A DNA stretch of 36,443 nucleotides from CAYVBJ01 sp964415185 (GTDB taxonomy: Bacteria > Bacteroidota > Rhodothermia > Balneolales > Balneolaceae): positions 1 through 36,443 of the forward strand of contig CAYPZI010000014.1 in NCBI GenBank assembly GCA_964415185.1, written 5' to 3'. Below the pieces are notes generated by a model. The model was not told the DNA's origin and ran no database searches. It saw only the letters and a list, made by a program, of their open reading frames with translations. Shown here one piece after another: positions 15,135 to 23,777 of the stretch (positions within the stretch are counted from its first letter, which is position 1; the number at the start of each line of letters is the position of its first letter). A program made the translations under genes and the position numbers.

Positions 15135-17957
15135 ATGCCAGAAGAAGAGAATATTCAGGAAGTTAAACAAGGCCAGCCATTAAATGGCAAGCCGGGTCAT
15201 AACCGGCCGATTATTGTAAAGGGAGCACGTGTTAATAATCTCAAAAACATCGATGTTGAAATCCCCCGGAATAAAATGACGGTGATTACCGGGGTGTCGG
15301 GTTCCGGTAAGTCGAGTCTGGCTTTTGATACCATTTATGCAGAAGGCCAGCGCCGGTATGTGGAGAGTCTTTCGAGCTACGCACGGCAGTTTCTTGAACG
15401 GATGGACAAACCCGATGTAGATTTTATGCAGGGAATCTCACCTGCCATGGCTATTCAACAAAAAACAACGACCACCAACCCGAGATCAACAGTCGGAACT
15501 ACTACCGAAATTTTTGATTACCTTCGGCTGCTTTATGCCCGGGTTGGAAAAACCATTTCACCTGTTTCAGGAAAAGCAGTGCAGAAAGATACGGCAGATA
15601 CCGTAATCGAAGAACTTTTTGAGAACTTTGATGAAGGGACCCGGTTTTATGTCCTTTTCAATCTCCCGCACCACTCAAAAAGCACCCTTAAAGATGAGCT
15701 GAACCTTTTGAGGGAAAAGGGTTTTACAAGGCTTCTCCAAATTGAAAACGAGAATATTGTTCAGATTGCTGATACGGATTCTCTGCCTGAGCCTTTTGAA
15801 AGCGATAAATACCGGGTTCTTGTAGACCGTCTGGCAGTGAAAAAAGATGATGAAAACCGCAGCCGCCTGGCCGGTTCGGTTGAAACGGCCTTCAGGGAAG
15901 GATCCGGCAGATGCAGCATAAAAATCAGGCACGGGGAAGAGCTGCACTTCAGTGAACGATTTGAAATGGACGGCATTGAGTTCATGGAACCCACACCTCA
16001 GATGTTCTCATTTAATAATCCTTTCGGGGCTTGTGATGCCTGTGAAGGATTTGGCCGCGTGGCGGGGATTGACGAAGACCTCGTGATTCCCGATCCCGAT
16101 AAAACCATTAGGGACGGAGCTATTGCCCCTTTTAATACTCCTAAATTCACCAGCTATTTGAAAGACCTGATCAAGGTTGCAGCCCGTTATTCCTTGCCTA
16201 TTGACAAACCTTACAAAAACCTGGACAAAGAATTCAAGGAGAATATCTGGAAGGGGAAGGATGAATTTGCGGGAATCAATGGATTTTTTGAAGATGTCCG
16301 CAGCCAGTTTTATAAAGTTCACATGCGTGTTTTATATGCAAGGTATCGCGGTTACAGCCGCTGCCCAGAGTGTGAAGGGTACAGGGTCAGGAAAGATGCC
16401 CTTTATGTGAAGGTTAACGGATTGCATATCGGAGAGGTTTCGGAAATGAGCATCTCACACGCCAAAACGTTTTTTGATGATCTTGAGTTGAGCGAGTTTG
16501 AAAAAGAGGTGGCAGAGCAGATCCTCTACGAAATCAGGAAGAGATTGAGATACCTGAACGAAGTGGGGCTGGAGTACCTCACTCTCGACCGCCTGACCAA
16601 CACCTTGAGCGGCGGTGAATCACAACGTATCAACCTGGCAAATTCACTTGGCAGTTCTCTGATCGGCAGCCTTTATGTGCTGGATGAACCCACCATTGGC
16701 CTGCATCCGCGTGATAACGACCGCCTCATTAACATCCTGAAGTCACTCCGGGATATTGGCAACACGGTTTTGATTGTGGAACACGATCCGGAGATGATAA
16801 AATCGGCAGACCACATTATTGATATCGGCCCATTTGCAGGCACACACGGGGGAGAAGTGGTTTTTGAAGGCCCTTATAGCGAGCTTCTGAAATCCAAAAC
16901 CCTGACCGGAAAATACCTGAACGGGTCGAAATCTATACCCGTACCCGCAAAAAGAAGAAAAGGTAGCGGGAAAAACATTGTTTTGAAAGGAGCTTCGGAA
17001 AACAACCTGAAAGTGATCGATGTTGAATTCCCTCTGAATAAAATGGTCTGTATTACGGGTGTATCGGGTTCGGGAAAATCAACACTTGTGCATGATACAC
17101 TTTATGCAGCTATCCAGAATCAATTCGGCACGTACAAGGATAAAATAGGACGTCATAAATCGATTTCGGGATTAAGCTATATCGAATCGGTTGAAATGGT
17201 GGATCAAAGCCCGATTGGAAGATCTAGCCGCTCTAATCCTGCCACCTATACAAAAGCCTTTGACGGCATCAGGGATTTGTTTGCAGGAACCCGTCAGTCC
17301 AAAATTATGGGTTACACGCCGGGGCATTTCTCTTTTAATGTGCCGGGAGGTCGGTGTGAAAGCTGCCAGGGCGAAGGTGTCCAAAAAATTGAGATGCAGT
17401 TTATGGCTGATATCGAGCTTACCTGTGAAGAATGCGGAGGTACCCGTTTTCGTAAAGAGATACTCCAGGTAAAATACAGAGGTAAAAATATTCATGATGT
17501 GCTCGATATGCCTGTGAGTGAAGCCATTGATTTCTTTGTGGATGAGCAGTCGATCGTAAACAGGCTGCTGCCGCTTGATAAAGTTGGCCTGGGTTACCTG
17601 AAACTGGGTCAGAGTGCAACTACCCTTTCGGGCGGTGAGGCACAGCGGGTTAAGCTGGCCAAATTTTTGTCAAAAACCAACAGCGATCATACCCTCTATT
17701 TTTTTGACGAACCGACTACCGGTCTTCATTTTGAGGATATCTCCAAACTTTTAAAGTCGTTCAATGAGCTTGTAAACCAGGGGAATTCGGTTATTATCAT
17801 CGAGCATAACCTGGATATTGTAAAATCGGCTGACTGGATTATTGATATTGGTCCGGAAGGCGGATTCGGAGGAGGCAAAATTGTAGCTGAAGGCAGCCCT
17901 GAACAGGTTGCTGAGACTGAGACTCATACCGGCAGGTTTTTGAAAGAAGTGCTGTGA
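15135..17957 (+). CDS. uvrA: Excinuclease ABC subunit A
   Basis: The 940-aa protein is the damage-recognition ATPase of nucleotide excision repair. It has two ABC ATPase halves. The first has Walker A GVSGSGKSS (53-61), an insertion domain with zinc-type CDAC and CPEC pairs, signature LSGGESQR and Walker B YVLDEPTIGLHP. The second has GVSGSGKST, the conserved zinc finger CESC...CEEC, LSGGEAQR and FFDEPTTGLHF. Length is normal. It has a short non-conserved N-terminal extension of about 25 residues. The gene stands alone between two copies of the hairpin-rich repeat. Confidence 0.98.
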   Translation: MPEEENIQEVKQGQPLNGKPGHNRPIIVKGARVNNLKNIDVEIPRNKMTVITGVSGSGKSSLAFDTIYAEGQRRYVESLSSYARQFLERMDKPDVDFMQGISPAMAIQQKTTTTNPRSTVGTTTEIFDYLRLLYARVGKTISPVSGKAVQKDTADTVIEELFENFDEGTRFYVLFNLPHHSKSTLKDELNLLREKGFTRLLQIENENIVQIADTDSLPEPFESDKYRVLVDRLAVKKDDENRSRLAGSVETAFREGSGRCSIKIRHGEELHFSERFEMDGIEFMEPTPQMFSFNNPFGACDACEGFGRVAGIDEDLVIPDPDKTIRDGAIAPFNTPKFTSYLKDLIKVAARYSLPIDKPYKNLDKEFKENIWKGKDEFAGINGFFEDVRSQFYKVHMRVLYARYRGYSRCPECEGYRVRKDALYVKVNGLHIGEVSEMSISHAKTFFDDLELSEFEKEVAEQILYEIRKRLRYLNEVGLEYLTLDRLTNTLSGGESQRINLANSLGSSLIGSLYVLDEPTIGLHPRDNDRLINILKSLRDIGNTVLIVEHDPEMIKSADHIIDIGPFAGTHGGEVVFEGPYSELLKSKTLTGKYLNGSKSIPVPAKRRKGSGKNIVLKGASENNLKVIDVEFPLNKMVCITGVSGSGKSTLVHDTLYAAIQNQFGTYKDKIGRHKSISGLSYIESVEMVDQSPIGRSSRSNPATYTKAFDGIRDLFAGTRQSKIMGYTPGHFSFNVPGGRCESCQGEGVQKIEMQFMADIELTCEECGGTRFRKEILQVKYRGKNIHDVLDMPVSEAIDFFVDEQSIVNRLLPLDKVGLGYLKLGQSATTLSGGEAQRVKLAKFLSKTNSDHTLYFFDEPTTGLHFEDISKLLKSFNELVNQGNSVIIIEHNLDIVKSADWIIDIGPEGGFGGGKIVAEGSPEQVAETETHTGRFLKEVL

Positions 17958-18012
17958 AATATGGTTTGAAATTATTCTCCAAAGATCAGGCTGAAAGCGT
18001 GTTGCTTCACCA

Positions 18013-18139
18013 CTTGCTCTAATCCAAATCTTCCTGCTAACCCGACATGCGTGTCGGGTACCGGTTTGCGGCCAATCATGTGACTCTGGGCGCTGCCCGG
18101 GGTTGTGTTGTTACAGGCTTTCAGCCTGAGGATGCCGTT
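18013..18139 (+). repeat. Hairpin-rich intergenic repeat, copy R2
   Basis: This is the second copy of the repeat at 14736, in the same orientation. CCCGACA-TGCG-TGTCGGG (about 18041-18058) and CAGGCT-TTC-AGCCTG (18114-18128) are perfect hairpins, and CTGGGC-GCT-GCCCgG has a G-U-type end pair. The hairpin cores are better conserved than the linkers. The remaining intergenic DNA to 18285 is AT-rich without a recognised feature except the promoter region of the next gene. Confidence 0.75.
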
Positions 18140-18285
18140 ATCCGGTTATCGAGATGATCTATCGTATATGACTGCTTTTGCCGGTACAACGAATTACAGA
18201 TAGATTAACTCAAATTTATTTAAAATTTAAAATTGAACCAAAATTGAGTATTATTGTTATTTGATCAACTAAATGTTCAAAAACT

Positions 18286-18894
18286 ATGAAAAAATTTGCT
18301 ATACCGGCACTGCTTATTTTAATATTAATTTCTGAAAGCCGGGCTCAAAGCCCTGTGGAGGTCGGTATTCGCGGAGGTGTGAACCTTGCCAACCTTGGCA
18401 ATGTCGACTTTGACACGCGAGTAAGAACAGGAATCCTGGCGGGAATATATGCCGATATTTCACTTCCCGTTCTTCCCTTTGACCTTGAAACAGGCGTTTA
18501 CTTTTCACAAAAAGGATCTGAATTCGATGAGAGTGATGTAGAACTAACATTCAAGCTCGATTACATTGAAGTGCCGGTTTTGGTGAAATTGCCATTTGGA
18601 AATTTGCCACAACTGAAACCCTATTTTATAGCGGGACCGTATGTTGAATTCAACGTAAATGCCGAGGTCGAGAATGAAGGCCGTAATGATGTATTTACGG
18701 TAGATCTGGATGATGAAACAGAATTTTTCAATTTTGGCGCTATGGTCGGAGTTGGATCGGATCTGGATATCGGTTTAATCACACTGAATTTCCAGGGCAG
18801 GTTTGGGCTGGGCTTGCGAGATGTTTTCAATGACCAGTTCAGTGATGGGGAGAAACACCAGGTGTTTTCCATTCTGGCAGGTTTTTCATTTTGA
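18286..18894 (+). CDS. Outer-membrane beta-barrel protein (PorT-like/porin family)
   Basis: The 202-aa precursor has a signal peptide ending ESRAQS and a body of alternating amphipathic strands (GIRGGVNLANL, LPFDLETGVYFSQKGSEF, LPQLKPYFIAGPYVEFNV, LITLNFQGRFGLGL). The last residue is Phe, as expected for an outer-membrane barrel. Eight strands are plausible for this length. Proteins of this type are numerous in Bacteroidota and seldom have a known ligand. It is probably monocistronic. The 225-nt space after it has only degenerate GCAAAG-type words near 19085-19115. Confidence 0.82.
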   Translation: MKKFAIPALLILILISESRAQSPVEVGIRGGVNLANLGNVDFDTRVRTGILAGIYADISLPVLPFDLETGVYFSQKGSEFDESDVELTFKLDYIEVPVLVKLPFGNLPQLKPYFIAGPYVEFNVNAEVENEGRNDVFTVDLDDETEFFNFGAMVGVGSDLDIGLITLNFQGRFGLGLRDVFNDQFSDGEKHQVFSILAGFSF

Positions 18895-19120
18895 TAGAAG
18901 TGCGGTGGAGGGATCTCATATGTTACCAATACAGACTTAAAAATTAATCAGCGGAATCCCGACAGCCGTCGTGATCTGCGGCAGTTACAGTTTTACGATT
19001 CTATACTTTTTCTGAAGGGCCCCTGTGGCTTGAAGCCATTCTAAAGCTTATTTATAATTGTGCTAATGTTTCATGCAGAGAGTTCGCAAAGTAAAAACCG
19101 CAATGGGCGCAAAGGAGATT

Positions 19121-19912
19121 TTACCCTTCTAAAAATGCCCTGGTGATGGCAATAAACCTTCCCGGCTGATCGAGAAATACGTAATGCCCTGCATGTTCGA
19201 TAGTAACCAGGGCGCTGTTTTTTAAACCGGCTTCCATCCTCTTCGCCTGGGAAAGGGGGGTTGCATTGTCATTTTCTCCCCACAAAAGCAGGATTTCATG
19301 ATCGATCCGGGGTAACAGGTTTTCCTGGTGCTCGCTTACGGTTTTTACGAATGTCTCACGCATTACGCCAGACAACTGCCTGTAATCGGAAGACCCCAAT
19401 TTTTTCCAGAGAGAGGTATTTCGCAATTTTGCCAGTCCTTTTTTCCTCAGGTTGCCTCCGAGAATATAAAAAGGAGATTTCAAAAGCTTGGCAAGGTATT
19501 TTTTAAAATAAAATCTTGCACTTCGTTTGGGTTTCATGCCGGCGCCCCCTGTAATCAGGATTTTGCCAAGAGGAGGCGAGGATTTGTCCGCGCACATCTT
19601 CAATACAACTCTTCCGCCGAACGAGTGAACCAGCATGTCCGGGGTGTCAAGATTTTGTTCAGCAATAAAGCCTTTAACGAGATTAGCATAATCTTCCAGC
19701 GAAAAAGCGGTGGGCGGTTCAGGTGATTGGCCGAACCCCGGTAAATCGATCAGGTAACAGGTTCGGATATCGGAAATTTTTTCTGCAAGGGGAAACATCA
19801 CTTTCGAACTGCTGCCCCACCCGTGTAGTATAACAAGAGGTTTACCCGTACCTGTTTTTTGCCAGGCAAACGGGATACCGTCAATTTCGGAGTGAGAAAT
19901 TTTTTCACTCAT
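19121..19912 (-). CDS. Alpha/beta hydrolase
   Basis: The 263-aa cytoplasmic enzyme has no signal peptide. The oxyanion-hole HGWG is at 30-33 and the nucleophile elbow is HSFGG (S97). The acid is probably D215 in LLWGENDNATP, and the catalytic His is H243 in HAGHYVFLDQP. The cap region is rich in Lys/Arg. The fold and triad are clear but the substrate is not predictable. It is divergent from the next gene, with a 92-nt shared promoter region. Confidence 0.9.
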   Translation of the reverse strand: MSEKISHSEIDGIPFAWQKTGTGKPLVILHGWGSSSKVMFPLAEKISDIRTCYLIDLPGFGQSPEPPTAFSLEDYANLVKGFIAEQNLDTPDMLVHSFGGRVVLKMCADKSSPPLGKILITGGAGMKPKRSARFYFKKYLAKLLKSPFYILGGNLRKKGLAKLRNTSLWKKLGSSDYRQLSGVMRETFVKTVSEHQENLLPRIDHEILLLWGENDNATPLSQAKRMEAGLKNSALVTIEHAGHYVFLDQPGRFIAITRAFLEG

Positions 19913-20004
19913 TTAAATAATAATTGTAAGGTTTGGCCCTGCAAAGGATCATACAAATAACTGTAACTTTTAAAAACCTGAAACTATTTAAAAAAAGGAT
20001 AACT

Positions 20005-20571
20005 ATGAAATTCATCAGGAAAATTCAGCGCAGGCTCTTTTTTATCTCCGAGCAACTGAAAATATCGAGAAGCGAAAGAATTGCTATCGGGTCATTATCT
20101 TCAGGCATACTGGTTTTGTTAATTCTGAATCAGCTTATAGTACAAAAACCGGTTTATGATCCGGAACAATATGCCCGCATGGATAGTATTTTTGAAGCAA
20201 GAAGCCGGCAGGCCAAAGCTGAAACCGAAGCGATTCTTGCCAGGTATCGTCCAGGTGCTCTTTTGGAAGACAAAAAGCAAGAAGTGCAGCAAGGAAGACC
20301 TTCAGGTTACACTTTTTCTACCGCTGAACCTGACACCTTGCAATCTGACAGCTCAAAAAAGGAACTATCGGAACCGGCGGGCAAAATCAATATTAACCGG
20401 GCATCGTTATCCGAGCTGCAAAAACTTCCCGGTATTGGCCCGGCTTATGCCATGCGAATCCTGGAATGGAGAGAAAAGAACGGTAACTTTACTTCACCTG
20501 GACAGTTACTCGAAGTGAAAGGCATCGGGCCTAAAAGGCTTGAAAAACTTCTGCCGTATTTGGAATTTTAG
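20005..20571 (+). CDS. ComEA-like helix-hairpin-helix protein with membrane anchor
   Basis: The ATG at 20005 has an AAAGGA ribosome binding site directly upstream and is preferred to an in-frame ATG at 19933. The 188-aa protein has a basic N-terminus, one transmembrane helix (about residues 27-46), a charged coiled-coil-like linker and a C-terminal tandem helix-hairpin-helix domain, with NINRASLSELQKLPGIGPAYA and then VKGIGPKRLEKL. That layout matches ComEA-type DNA-binding proteins. A role in DNA uptake is family knowledge; other competence genes are not in view. Confidence 0.85.
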   Translation: MKFIRKIQRRLFFISEQLKISRSERIAIGSLSSGILVLLILNQLIVQKPVYDPEQYARMDSIFEARSRQAKAETEAILARYRPGALLEDKKQEVQQGRPSGYTFSTAEPDTLQSDSSKKELSEPAGKININRASLSELQKLPGIGPAYAMRILEWREKNGNFTSPGQLLEVKGIGPKRLEKLLPYLEF

Positions 20572-20670
20572 GGAATTAAAACCGCATTAAAATTTTTTTC
20601 CGGAGAACAGGTTATCTTAAGTGGCGACAAGTTTAAAAAATAAAATTAATCTTTTACCGGACTACCATTA

Positions 20671-22215
20671 ATGTCAAATAAAATACTTTGGGCAGATGAC
20701 GAAATCGATCAACTGAAAGCGCATATTATTTTTCTTGAAGAAAAAGGCTTTGAAATAAAACCGGTTTCTAATGGTGATGATGCGATTGAAATGATCAGGA
20801 ATCAAAATTTTGACCTGATATTCCTGGATGAACAGATGCCGGGAATGGGCGGGATCGAGACACTTGAAAAGATCAAGGAATTGAAACCAACCCTGCCTGT
20901 GGTTATGATCACTAAAAGTGAAGAAGAATCGATCATGGAAGATGCCATTGGAGCACAAATTTCCGATTATCTCATCAAGCCTGTAAATCCCAACCAGATC
21001 GTTCTTACTATTAAACGGATTCTGGACCGTAAACGTCTTGAAAATGAAAAATCTTCACAGGCGTACCTGAGAAATTTCAATGAGCTTTCTTCTAAATTCA
21101 GCGAGCAGACAGGATGGGAAGAATGGATGGATGTCTATAAAACACTGACCCGATGGGAAATCAATCTTCAGCGGAGTGATGAGGGCTTACAGCAGGTGCT
21201 TCAGGATCAATTCCATCAGGCAAACCAGGCCTTTGGCCGATTTGTGGAGCTGGAGTATAAAACCTGGCTGAATAACGATAATACGGACAGGCCGGTTTTA
21301 AGCCCGCAGATAATGGATCACTACGTTTTCCCTAAATTGCGGGATGGTCAAAAGGTGGTATTCTTCCTGATCGATTGTATGCGGTATGACCAATGGCTTC
21401 TTTTTGAACGGATTTTGTCGGATCTCTACCACATCGATACTGATTTCTATTATTCAATTTTGCCAACAGCTACACCCTATTCGAGAAATGCCATATTTGC
21501 GGGATTATATCCGCTTCAGATAAAAAAGGCTTATCCGGATCTTTGGAAAATGGGACAGGATGAAACGTCCCTGAACCGTCATGAAGAAGAGCTGCTGAGT
21601 TATCAGATGGACAGAAGGCATCTGAAAACCGGGGTGAAGTACGAAAAAGTTCTCAGGCCTGAAGAAGGGCGAAAAGTTGTTGATAAAGTAAACAACTACA
21701 CCCAGGGACAGTTTTCTGCTATTGTCTATAATTTTGTCGACACATTGGTTCACAGCCGCTCTGATTCGGAAGTTCTCAAGCAAATCGCACCGGATGTTTC
21801 GGCTTTCCGTTCGCTGACGGAAACCTGGTTCAGCCACTCACCCCTGCTGCAGATGTTAAGAGAACTGGCTGGGGAAGATGTTACCCTGGTTGTGACAACC
21901 GATCACGGATCGGTTCGGTCCCTGCGAGATACCAAGGTATTCGGCGACCGGGATACGGCAACCAACCTGCGTTACAAATATGGAAGAAACCTCAAGGCCG
22001 ACCAGGGCGCTGCGATTTTTATAGATAAGCCCGAGGAATACCAGCTTCCGGTTGATCCGCCTGCCAACAATTATATTATTGCCAAAGAAGATTATTACTT
22101 TGTCTACCCGACCAACTATCACAAGTTCCAGAACCGGTATCGCGATACATTTCAGCATGGAGGGGCCTCGATGGAAGAGATGATTTTGCCAATCGCAACT
22201 CTCAGGCCGCGGTAA
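20671..22215 (+). CDS. porX: PorX-type response regulator with PglZ phosphatase domain
   Basis: The 514-aa protein fuses an N-terminal CheY-like receiver to a C-terminal PglZ (alkaline-phosphatase superfamily) domain. The receiver has D9, D10, phospho-acceptor D53 (FLDEQMPGMGG), T81 and K103, all intact. The PglZ part shows LIDCMRYDQW (D235), the PTAT segment (T266/T268), a DTLVH segment and TTDHG (D411, H412), the expected metal-binding residues. PorX with PorY controls type IX secretion and gliding in Bacteroidota, and its PglZ domain acts as a metal-dependent phosphodiesterase. No porY or T9SS gene is in this window. It is followed by tsaE at 5 nt. Confidence 0.93.
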   Translation: MSNKILWADDEIDQLKAHIIFLEEKGFEIKPVSNGDDAIEMIRNQNFDLIFLDEQMPGMGGIETLEKIKELKPTLPVVMITKSEEESIMEDAIGAQISDYLIKPVNPNQIVLTIKRILDRKRLENEKSSQAYLRNFNELSSKFSEQTGWEEWMDVYKTLTRWEINLQRSDEGLQQVLQDQFHQANQAFGRFVELEYKTWLNNDNTDRPVLSPQIMDHYVFPKLRDGQKVVFFLIDCMRYDQWLLFERILSDLYHIDTDFYYSILPTATPYSRNAIFAGLYPLQIKKAYPDLWKMGQDETSLNRHEEELLSYQMDRRHLKTGVKYEKVLRPEEGRKVVDKVNNYTQGQFSAIVYNFVDTLVHSRSDSEVLKQIAPDVSAFRSLTETWFSHSPLLQMLRELAGEDVTLVVTTDHGSVRSLRDTKVFGDRDTATNLRYKYGRNLKADQGAAIFIDKPEEYQLPVDPPANNYIIAKEDYYFVYPTNYHKFQNRYRDTFQHGGASMEEMILPIATLRPR

Positions 22216-22220
22216 GCAGT

Positions 22221-22670
22221 ATGAGTGGAATTAAAGCTGAAATAAAGGAAAGAAAGCTGACCAGCCGGAGTGAGTCCGATACAATAAAAACCGGAGAAGA
22301 ATTTGCCAAAAGCGTTGATGTTGGCGATATTATATGCCTTTACGGAGACCTTGGCGCCGGCAAGACCCAATTTGTAAAAGGATTTGCAACATATTTCGGT
22401 GTTGATCCGAAAATTGTTACTTCGCCTACATATTCAATCATACAGGAATACCCGGGCAGGGTAGCAATTTATCATTTTGATTTTTACCGGCTCAAATCTC
22501 CGGAAGAAGCCATCGAGATTGGTGTTGAAGAATATTTTTATAGCGATGGCGTTTGCATCATCGAATGGCCTGAGCGTTTGAAAACGATTTTGCCGGACGA
22601 TTGCCTTAGTATAAATATTGAACAGACGGGACCGGACACCCGATTGATCCGGCTGCCCAAGCGTGCCTGA
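22221..22670 (+). CDS. tsaE: tRNA threonylcarbamoyladenosine biosynthesis ATPase TsaE
   Basis: The 149-aa protein has Walker A GDLGAGKTQ (42-50), the SPTYSII segment, HFDFYRL (85-91) and the WPER motif (W116, P117, E118), all TsaE hallmarks. TsaE is the ATPase of the TsaBDE complex that makes t6A37 in ANN-decoding tRNAs. It lies 5 nt downstream of porX, so the two are probably co-transcribed. The porX-tsaE link recurs in my memory of Bacteroidota genomes but was not checked. Confidence 0.95.
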   Translation: MSGIKAEIKERKLTSRSESDTIKTGEEFAKSVDVGDIICLYGDLGAGKTQFVKGFATYFGVDPKIVTSPTYSIIQEYPGRVAIYHFDFYRLKSPEEAIEIGVEEYFYSDGVCIIEWPERLKTILPDDCLSINIEQTGPDTRLIRLPKRA

Positions 22671-22676
22671 TAACAA

Positions 22677-22961
22677 ATGAAAGCAAAAAAAAGGCGACTA
22701 TCATACAGACTTGATTTGCTTCCTGTGATTCTGCCCTATCACAGAAGGGCATCGAACACCATTCAGTTGGGTGATCTTGTCTACTACGGCCCAAGCCCGG
22801 AATACTACGGTATCGGTGAAGTGATAGCGGCTGAAGATAATTATTGTGTTGTAGATTTCAGGGGTACCGGATTGCTCGGCATACAGAAAGATGTGTTTTC
22901 GAACCGGTATATCATCCCTATTCATAAACTCGACCTCGGGCATCTTCTTAAATCAACTTAG
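22677..22961 (+). CDS. Small protein with Tudor/SH3-like segment, unrecognised
   Basis: The 94-aa product begins 6 nt after tsaE. The N-terminus is very basic (MKAKKRRLSYR). Residues 30-80 form a likely small beta-barrel: LGDLVYYGPSPEYYGIGEV, then VVDFRGTGLLGIQKDVF and RYIIPIHKL. This arrangement resembles Tudor-like domains at the C-terminus of PcrA/UvrD or the CarD/TRCF RNA-polymerase-interacting module. A nucleic-acid or RNA-polymerase role is only a guess. It is probably in the porX-tsaE operon and is followed by a copy of the interspersed hairpin element. Confidence 0.65.
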   Translation: MKAKKRRLSYRLDLLPVILPYHRRASNTIQLGDLVYYGPSPEYYGIGEVIAAEDNYCVVDFRGTGLLGIQKDVFSNRYIIPIHKLDLGHLLKST

Positions 22962-22965
22962 TGTC

Positions 22966-23076
22966 TTGACAACTGTAAACCCGCAAAGTTTTATCTCTGT
23001 GTTGCTTCCATTTTCTCAAGATACTGCCATTTCAGAAAGGAAACTTTGCAGGGTTTTAACTGCTATTTTATCATTG
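22966..23076 (+). repeat. Interspersed hairpin element, copy 3
   Basis: The arms are AAACCCGCAAAGTTT (22977-22991) and AAACTTTGCAGGGTTT (23041-23056, one inserted A). They again enclose exactly 49 nt ending in GCCATTTCAGAAAGG. It follows the small Tudor-like gene directly. Same orientation as copies 1 and 2 although 12 kb away. The following DNA to 23194 holds no recognised gene. Confidence 0.8.
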
Positions 23077-23194
23077 ATACGACAACGGAGAGAAGAACTC
23101 ATCTCCCCTTACTACTAACAAAAACGACCTTCTATTTTACGAGACAATCCATATAACTACTTGTTTTAGTTATTCGGAGTCAGGAGTTCTGAAA

Positions 23195-23629
23195 TTATAA
23201 CTCCTCTAAAAATTTTTCCTGTTCAACAAGACGGGTGAGAGAGTATTTTTTTAGAATATGCACTGTCTCGTCCCGAACTTCCTTAATAGCTTTGCGAATG
23301 GTGCAGGTTTTTTCGTCAATACACTCTTCACACCGTTCATAATAATTGAAAGTTACACAAGGCAGCAATGCAATGGCACCGTCAATGGTTCTGTGAATAT
23401 CCGCCAGGTTGATTTCATCCGGATGTTTGCGAAGGTAATAGCCGCCGCTTCGTCCTTTTTTGCTGCTGATATATCCCGCTGTTTTTAGTTCAAGCAGGAT
23501 AGCTTCAAGAAATTTATGGGGAATATGTTCTATCCTGGCAATATCGCCAATAGCTACGGGCCCCTTGTCTCTCTCTTTGGTGAGCCTGAGCATGGCATGG
23601 ATGGCATATTTGGCTTTTTTCGATAGCAA
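23195..23629 (-). CDS. Rrf2-family transcriptional regulator
   Basis: The 144-aa protein has the Rrf2 winged helix (MLSKKAKYAIHAMLRL; wing KKGRSGGYYLRKHP) and four cysteines in the sensor loop: C91, C100, C103 and C109. The spacing (x8, x2, x5) differs from that of the Rrf2 protein at 2194, so it likely senses something different. Sequence flavour is nearer to CymR/RirA-like members. The start is a TTG at 23629, because the family-typical MLSKKAKYA begins there and no upstream ATG or GTG exists before an in-frame stop. No good ribosome binding site is seen. It is divergent from the motA operon, with 148 nt between them. Confidence 0.87.
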   Translation of the reverse strand: MLSKKAKYAIHAMLRLTKERDKGPVAIGDIARIEHIPHKFLEAILLELKTAGYISSKKGRSGGYYLRKHPDEINLADIHRTIDGAIALLPCVTFNYYERCEECIDEKTCTIRKAIKEVRDETVHILKKYSLTRLVEQEKFLEEL

Positions 23630-23704
23630 GGGTTCGAGCTGTAGTTGAAAATTTTACCCAAAATAACAAAAAATTAAATCAGGTAGAATTTTACAGCGCG
23701 GAAC

Positions 23705-23731
23705 TTAAGTTTTGTCCGCTGTTTCCGATAA
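23705..23731 (+). promoter_or_regulatory. Sigma-28 (FliA) promoter of the motA operon
   Basis: TTAAGTTT (23705-23712), 11 nt, then TCCGATAA (23724-23731). Against the classical flagellar sigma consensus TAAAGTTT-N11-GCCGATAA this is 7/8 and 7/8 with exact spacing. It ends 46 nt before the motA start codon. Function is inferred from the consensus match and the adjacent flagellar gene. Confidence 0.85.
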
Positions 23732-23777
23732 GTGAGAAAGTAACCGGTCGAAAAATTAATTCAATAACCCAAAGACT

